From Bdellovibrio bacteriovorus W (GTDB lineage Bacteria; Bdellovibrionota; Bdellovibrionia; Bdellovibrionales; Bdellovibrionaceae), in NCBI GenBank assembly GCA_000525675.1, contig CP002190.1:2108001-2172000 (forward strand): a DNA stretch of 64,000 nucleotides. The letters run 5' to 3'. This document shows, piece after piece, positions 59,565-64,000 of this stretch (position 1 is the stretch's first letter; every line of letters begins with the position of its first letter). The notes under the pieces were generated by a model. The model did no database searches, was not told the DNA's origin, and saw only the letters and a list, made by a program, of their open reading frames with translations. A program made the position numbers and the translations under genes.

Positions 59565-61886
59565 TTAGAACTGGATCTGTGCCCCAACTCCGGCACTCTT
59601 TTCTGTAAACATAAGACCTGCGGCCCAGTACCATGAAGGTCCATACATCAGGCTCACTTCAAACTCGGTATCGCGATCACCCTTCCAATCAGGACGCCAT
59701 GAGAATTCCGCATCGGAGAACACGTTTTTAGTCCACTGGAAACGCTTTTCCACATCAAAGCGAAAGTGCCCTTCGTGGTTTACAGAAACAGCCGTTTCGA
59801 TGAGCATTGGGAGTATATAACCAACACCAGCCGTACCGAATCCTTCTTTGTGATAAAGAGTTCCACCACCAAAGACGTTAAAGAAATTCGAGAACCAGCG
59901 GCGATACACGAGATCACCTTCCGTGTCCCACTTTTCACCAAAAGAAAAGTTCTTACCATCAATGTTAGCGGACTCAAGCTTGAGGTCAATTTCACCCCAT
60001 GTGTTCATCAATCGGAATTGTGCTTTCGCATGATTGCTACCCGCTTCAAGCTGAGTGTGATTGTACCAATGATCATGAAGGTGTGGATCTTGACTCGCAT
60101 TCGCTTCCATCTCAGGTGTCAGCTTGAAATCGTTGTAGCGAACGATCCGCGCCATGCCCGTCTTCATGTGATAAAGATTGTGACAGTGGAGCATCCACTG
60201 ACCAGGCTCATTTGCATAAAACTCAATCGTTCGCGTTTCGTGAGGCGGCACATCGACGGTGTGCTTGAGCGGTGATTTCTCGCCCTGAGCATTTACGACG
60301 CGGAAAAAATGTCCATGCAAGTGCATCGGGTGATGCATCATCGTATCGTTCTGAAAAATAAAGCGAACAACTTCGCCACTGTTGATTCGAAGTAAGCTAT
60401 CTTGATACATGGCCTTGCCATTGATATGCCAGATGTAACGCTCCATATCTCCGCCGAGGACGAGCTTGAGTTCGTGCACCTTAGCGTCCTTCGGTAGAGT
60501 CGTTGGTTGAAGTGCTGTTAAGGCATCGACTGTAAGCGTATCAATAGCTGGCTTTGATAATGCCGCCTTCAAATCGCGTGGACTCGCATTTTGTCTGAGC
60601 ATGGCATCTGATTGACTGCTCCAATCGATGGGTCCCTTAGCTATCGTCAATGGCATCAAGTCTGAAGGCTCAGATTTTTTGTGTGTAGCGTGACCGGTAT
60701 GCGCAGAGTGATCCACATGGGCGCTGTGATCTTCATTTGCTTTTGAGTGATCCATCTTAGAATGGTCCATCTTAGAATGATCCATTTTTTCCATTTCAGA
60801 ATGGCCACCGTGAGCACTGTGATCCATGCCCGACATTGAGCCTCCACCATGTCCGCTATGGTCCATTGAGGCATACATATCAGGGAGAGGTTTATTCGGA
60901 GCAGATACTTTTTGCGCTTCCGCCATCCCAATCCAAGTTGAACCATGTCCCGTTACATCTTGTACGGTAGCTCGAAGTTCATAATTCTTGTGCTCTGGCA
61001 GCGTTACAAGAATGTCATAAGTCTCGGCCATTCCCATGAGCAGTTCGTTAGCTTGTACGGGCTCGATATCAACACCGTCGGCGGCGATAACCGTCATCGG
61101 AATCCCCATAGAGACATAGAAGTAACTCGACGCCGCAGAGTTAATAATTCTGACCCGAATTTTTTCTCCAGGATGAGCCGTTAGAAGCTGCGAATTTCTT
61201 TTCCCGTTAATTAAAAATGCATCATAGCCCACGTCAGAAAGGTCCATACCGCCCATGCGGCTCCATTCGTTCTGAAGATGTGTCTTCAAACCACCTGCTT
61301 GTATAGCTCCAAAGTAGGATCGAACAGAATCTTTTTTGAAAAGATAGTAGTCACCGTCTTTTCTAAGATTGCGAACAATCTGATCGGAATTTTCATCAGA
61401 CCAGTCGCTTAAGACCACGACAGCATCTTTGTCGTATGGAAGGGCTTTCCTCTTCGGATGAATGATGAAAGCACCATAAACGCCTTTTTGCTCTTGAACA
61501 GCTGTGTGCGAGTGATACCAGTATGTACCGTTCTGTCTGATTTTAAATTTAAAAAGCCGCGATTGCCCAGGATGGATAGGAGGCGTATTGACGTAAGCAA
61601 CTCCATCTTCTTCCGGTGGAAGTAAAATTCCGTGCCAATGAATCGAGACCTCTTCGTTGGGGATTTCGTTTTTTACTAAGATTTCAGCATCGTCACCTTC
61701 CGTGAACTCAAGCGTTGGCGCTGGAATTCCACCGTTCACAGTGAGCGCAAAATCCACTTCCTTCTTGCCGCTTAAATTCATCTTTTCGTTCTTGACGACA
61801 AGTTCGTAACGCACGGTCTTCGCCAGCGCAGGACCACTCACAAGAGTGGTGACTAACGAAATCATCAGTAAATGAATAGCTCTCAT
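59565..61886 (-). CDS. copA: multicopper oxidase CopA (PcoA-like) fused to a CopB-like domain
   Basis: The ATG at 61886 is 6 bases after GGAG and gives a signal peptide (MRAIHLLMISLVTTLVSGPALA); the frame is open to 61898 with TTG. Cupredoxin copper motifs: VSIHWHGILLPP and GTYWYHSHTAV near the N-terminus, then HHPMHLHGHFFRV and MLHCHNLYHMKTGM at the end of the oxidase. A middle region of His/Met repeats (MDHSKMDHS) matches CopA/PcoA. The last 183 residues (59568-60116) resemble the CopB outer-membrane protein, ending GLMFTEKSAGVGAQIQF. CopA and CopB are normally separate. Oxidises Cu(I) in the periplasm. Confidence 0.9.
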   Translation of the reverse strand: MRAIHLLMISLVTTLVSGPALAKTVRYELVVKNEKMNLSGKKEVDFALTVNGGIPAPTLEFTEGDDAEILVKNEIPNEEVSIHWHGILLPPEEDGVAYVNTPPIHPGQSRLFKFKIRQNGTYWYHSHTAVQEQKGVYGAFIIHPKRKALPYDKDAVVVLSDWSDENSDQIVRNLRKDGDYYLFKKDSVRSYFGAIQAGGLKTHLQNEWSRMGGMDLSDVGYDAFLINGKRNSQLLTAHPGEKIRVRIINSAASSYFYVSMGIPMTVIAADGVDIEPVQANELLMGMAETYDILVTLPEHKNYELRATVQDVTGHGSTWIGMAEAQKVSAPNKPLPDMYASMDHSGHGGGSMSGMDHSAHGGHSEMEKMDHSKMDHSKMDHSKANEDHSAHVDHSAHTGHATHKKSEPSDLMPLTIAKGPIDWSSQSDAMLRQNASPRDLKAALSKPAIDTLTVDALTALQPTTLPKDAKVHELKLVLGGDMERYIWHINGKAMYQDSLLRINSGEVVRFIFQNDTMMHHPMHLHGHFFRVVNAQGEKSPLKHTVDVPPHETRTIEFYANEPGQWMLHCHNLYHMKTGMARIVRYNDFKLTPEMEANASQDPHLHDHWYNHTQLEAGSNHAKAQFRLMNTWGEIDLKLESANIDGKNFSFGEKWDTEGDLVYRRWFSNFFNVFGGGTLYHKEGFGTAGVGYILPMLIETAVSVNHEGHFRFDVEKRFQWTKNVFSDAEFSWRPDWKGDRDTEFEVSLMYGPSWYWAAGLMFTEKSAGVGAQIQF

Positions 61887-62012
61887 CAAAATCTCCAATA
61901 TAAGCCAATAAGCCGCAAGTTGAGGTTCTAATATCTAATAGGTCGCGATTAGCCTGTTTGTGACAATCTCGGTTAATATTACCCTACCCTCGACTCTTCC
62001 TTACTGCTCCCA

Positions 62013-62038
62013 TTAACCTTCCAAAATTGGAAGGTTAA
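62013..62038. promoter_or_regulatory. CueR-type inverted repeat (copy 1)
   Basis: Twelve-base arms TTAACCTTCCAA (62013-62024) and TTGGAAGGTTAA (62027-62038), two bases apart, match the MerR/CueR operator ACCTTCC-N-GGAAGGT. It lies between the oxidase gene (minus) and the ATPase gene (plus). No good -10 is placed as for copy 2; it could serve the oxidase. Confidence 0.7.
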
Positions 62039-62090
62039 AAGGAAACAAAATCACAGAAGCGTGTTTTGTATTAGGAATGATATTCTATTA

Positions 62091-62121
62091 TTGACCTTCC
62101 AACTATTGGAAGGTCAATAAT
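62091..62121 (+). promoter_or_regulatory. CueR-type promoter of the copper ATPase (copy 2)
   Basis: Arms TTGACCTTCCAA (62091-62102) and TTGGAAGGTCAA (62106-62117), three bases apart, overlie a promoter: -35 TTGACC (62091-62096) and -10 AATAAT (62116-62121) with a 19-base spacer, the long spacer of CueR-activated promoters. The gene starts at 62199, so it has a leader of about 70 bases. Confidence 0.85.
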
Positions 62122-62198
62122 AGATCTGTCTAGCCCATGAAGCTTGAGAGTCTCGGGCGGCTACACCGACAAGTAAGGCACAATCGGAGGATTTAAAA

Positions 62199-64000
62199 AT
62201 GAAGCATAATAGCGACCACGATCATTCCTGCTGCTCAAGTAAAAAGCCTAGGGAACAAGCTTCATCGCTGGTCAAGGACCCAGTCTGCGGGATGATGATC
62301 GATCCGAAAACCGCCAAAGGTGGAAGCTCTATCTTTAAGGACCAGACGTACTTCTTCTGTAGTCCAACGTGCAAAGCAAAGTTCGAGGCCGAGCCCCTCA
62401 AGTACCTAAAAAAACAAGAGCCTGAGCTAGTCACAGCAGCAGACAAGGAAAAAATATACACCTGCCCCATGCACCCAGAGATCCGGCAAAAAGGCCCAGG
62501 CAATTGCCCCATCTGTGGTATGGCACTTGAGCCAGAAGAGGTAAGCCTTGAGGAAGAGGAAAATCCTGAACTTATCGATTTCACAAAACGCTTGAAATTA
62601 AGCGCCGCCCTTTCAATCCCTCTCGCTCTCCTTGCGATGTCTGATCTAATTCCTGGGCAACCCGTGCAGCACGCGATGCCCGAGTGGCTTTATGCAGGTA
62701 CACAGTTCTTGCTAGCGACACCTGTCGTCTTATGGGGTGGGTTTCCTTTTTTCGAACGTGGTTGGGCTTCGATCAAAACCCGTAATCTCAATATGTTCAC
62801 CCTAATCGCGATCGGAACAGGCGTTGCCTATCTCTATAGTGTGGTCGCTACCTTCTTTCCAGGACTCTTTCCTGAGAGCGTAAGAGTCCACGGGGGGATG
62901 CTACCACTTTATTTTGAAGCGGCAGCAGTCATCACCACACTTGTTTTAGTGGGACAGGTACTTGAGCTTCGCGCTCGAAGTCAGACCGGAAATGCCATTA
63001 GAGCACTTCTCGGACTTGCACCCAAAACGGCTCGTAAAGTGAGCCCAGACGGCACTGAAGAGGACCTCCCGCTTGAGCACGTTCATGTCGGAGATCGCCT
63101 TCGCGTTCGACCTGGAGAGAAAGTTCCCGTCGATGGAAGAGTGGTTGAAGGAATGAGCTCTATTGATGAGTCAATGATCACGGGTGAGCCGATTCCGGTG
63201 GAGAAAACGGAAGGCCAATCCGTTACGGGTTCAACTGTGAATGGATCAGGAACTTTCATCATGGAAGCAACCAGAGTCGGTTCAGATACTCTTCTCTCGC
63301 AAATCGTAAAGATGGTCTCTCAAGCGCAACGAAGCCGCGCCCCGATTCAAAAACTTGCCGACCGCGTGTCGGCATACTTTGTTCCCGCCGTCATCGTGAT
63401 CGCTGTCCTCACTGCCGTGAGTTGGTTTTTTGTTGGCCCTGAACCCGCGATGACCTATGCCATCTTGAATTCAGTCGCCGTTCTTATTATAGCGTGTCCG
63501 TGCGCCTTGGGACTTGCTACACCGATGTCTATCATGGTCGGAACGGGAAAAGGCGCAACCCACGGGGTCCTCATTAAAAACGCCGAGGCCCTTGAGACGA
63601 TGGAGAAAATCACAACCCTCATTGTCGATAAAACTGGAACCCTGACAGTCGGAAAACCAAAACTTGCGGTCGTGAAGCCCTTCTCTGGGTTTTCCGAAGA
63701 TGAGATTCTAGGGCTTGCGGCATCCCTTGAGCGAGTCAGTGAACACCCGTTGGCTGAAGCGATTGTTGAGGGAGCCAAAGAGCGCGGCCTTTTGCTCGAA
63801 GACGTAAAAGATTTTGAATCCCTGACTGGGCGTGGACTCAAAGGAAAAGTCGCGGGCAAAGAGATCTTGATCGGTAACAAACGCCTGATGTCTGAATTCA
63901 ATATCGAATCTCATGAACTCGTAATTGCTGCCGAGGAACTTCAGAAAACAGGTCATGGGGCCATGTTAATTGCCATTGATCAAAAGCCGGCCGGCGTTCT
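62199..64000 (+). CDS. copA: copper-translocating P-type ATPase (3' end outside window)
   Basis: The ATG at 62199 follows GGAGG by 8 bases; the frame runs past base 64000 without a stop (about 600 residues visible). It starts with a YHS domain ([20 protein letters not shown]) and a second Cys pair ([18 protein letters not shown]) where many CopA have HMA domains. The rest is a P1B ATPase: helices, the actuator [12 protein letters not shown], the Cu site [10 protein letters not shown] (near 430) and the phosphorylation loop [10 protein letters not shown] (near 475), HP in SEHPLAEA. It exports Cu(I) to the periplasm. Confidence 0.95.
   Translation, partial: MKHNSDHDHSCCSSKKPREQASSLVKDPVCGMMIDPKTAKGGSSIFKDQTYFFCSPTCKAKFEAEPLKYLKKQEPELVTAADKEKIYTCPMHPEIRQKGPGNCPICGMALEPEEVSLEEEENPELIDFTKRLKLSAALSIPLALLAMSDLIPGQPVQHAMPEWLYAGTQFLLATPVVLWGGFPFFERGWASIKTRNLNMFTLIAIGTGVAYLYSVVATFFPGLFPESVRVHGGMLPLYFEAAAVITTLVLVGQVLELRARSQTGNAIRALLGLAPKTARKVSPDGTEEDLPLEHVHVGDRLRVRPGEKVPVDGRVVEGMSSIDESMITGEPIPVEKTEGQSVTGSTVNGSGTFIMEATRVGSDTLLSQIVKMVSQAQRSRAPIQKLADRVSAYFVPAVIVIAVLTAVSWFFVGPEPAMTYAILNSVAVLIIACPCALGLATPMSIMVGTGKGATHGVLIKNAEALETMEKITTLIVDKTGTLTVGKPKLAVVKPFSGFSEDEILGLAASLERVSEHPLAEAIVEGAKERGLLLEDVKDFESLTGRGLKGKVAGKEILIGNKRLMSEFNIESHELVIAAEELQKTGHGAMLIAIDQKPAGV

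Noticed and set aside
40050-64000. Second attachment site copied from the tRNA-Gln 3' end
   Set aside because: I looked for the T-arm/acceptor sequence downstream and did not see it in the window.
1-64000. CRISPR arrays and rRNA genes
   Set aside because: No regularly spaced direct repeats and no rRNA-like stretches were seen.

Overview
The window reads as chromosome of a Gram-negative bacterium of the Bdellovibrio type (Bdellovibrionota). This is inferred from gene content, not from a marker gene. The signs are many outer-membrane and lipoprotein genes, TonB-dependent haem uptake, a MoxR/DUF58/VWA (Bat) operon, SpoVG and DUF1844 proteins, minor type IV pilins, a DUF3015 protein, a mitochondrial-type aconitase and a peptidoglycan hydrolase. 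Base composition is moderate, genes are densely packed, and many adjacent genes overlap by ATGA.

Positions 1-39,900 look like core chromosome. In order: the tail of a response-regulator-like protein; nadC-birA-thioredoxin-GyrI-like genes; a haem-uptake locus (hmuTUV on the minus strand, a TonB receptor on the plus strand); SIMPL and OmpA-type envelope proteins; an HD hydrolase and a SleB-like hydrolase; a minus-strand run of surface and periplasmic genes (12551-18432), including a metallophosphoesterase lipoprotein and a DUF4105/Lnb-type protein; gap, aconitase and a class III-type sirtuin; a frameshifted periplasmic binding protein; three minor pilin-like genes; the seven-gene moxR-bat operon; an HtpX-like protein with an altered zinc motif; DUF1844, DegP/HtrA and spoVG.

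A tRNA-Gln at 40005 marks the change to an accessory region that runs to the right edge. It starts with an ISL3 transposase. Next come a regulator/secreted-protein pair, an AbiV-family gene with a membrane-protein partner, two divergent XRE regulators that share operator-like repeats, and a HEPN gene split by an IS2-like IS3-family element. From 47.4 kb the content is metal resistance: an arsenic operon (merR-acr3-arsH-arsC-arsO) behind a near-ideal MerR-type promoter, an ArsR-controlled RND efflux operon with an unusually short adaptor and a CDF transporter, and a copper locus (Met-rich and TRASH-like periplasmic proteins, a multicopper oxidase fused to a CopB-like domain, and a CopA P-type ATPase cut by the window edge) with two CueR-type operators. 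A recombinase-domain protein sits inside the metal block.

The metal genes fit together. Arsenate is reduced (ArsC) and arsenite exported (Acr3), with ArsH and ArsO acting on arsenicals or the flavin pool. The RND pump and CDF remove divalent or soft metals. The P-type ATPase moves Cu(I) to the periplasm, where the oxidase and small metal-binding proteins handle it. The most notable candidates for new biology are the AbiV/membrane pair, the CopA-CopB fusion, the hairpin-only RND adaptor loss, the HQLCH pseudo-protease and a 114-bp palindromic element in front of the moxR operon.
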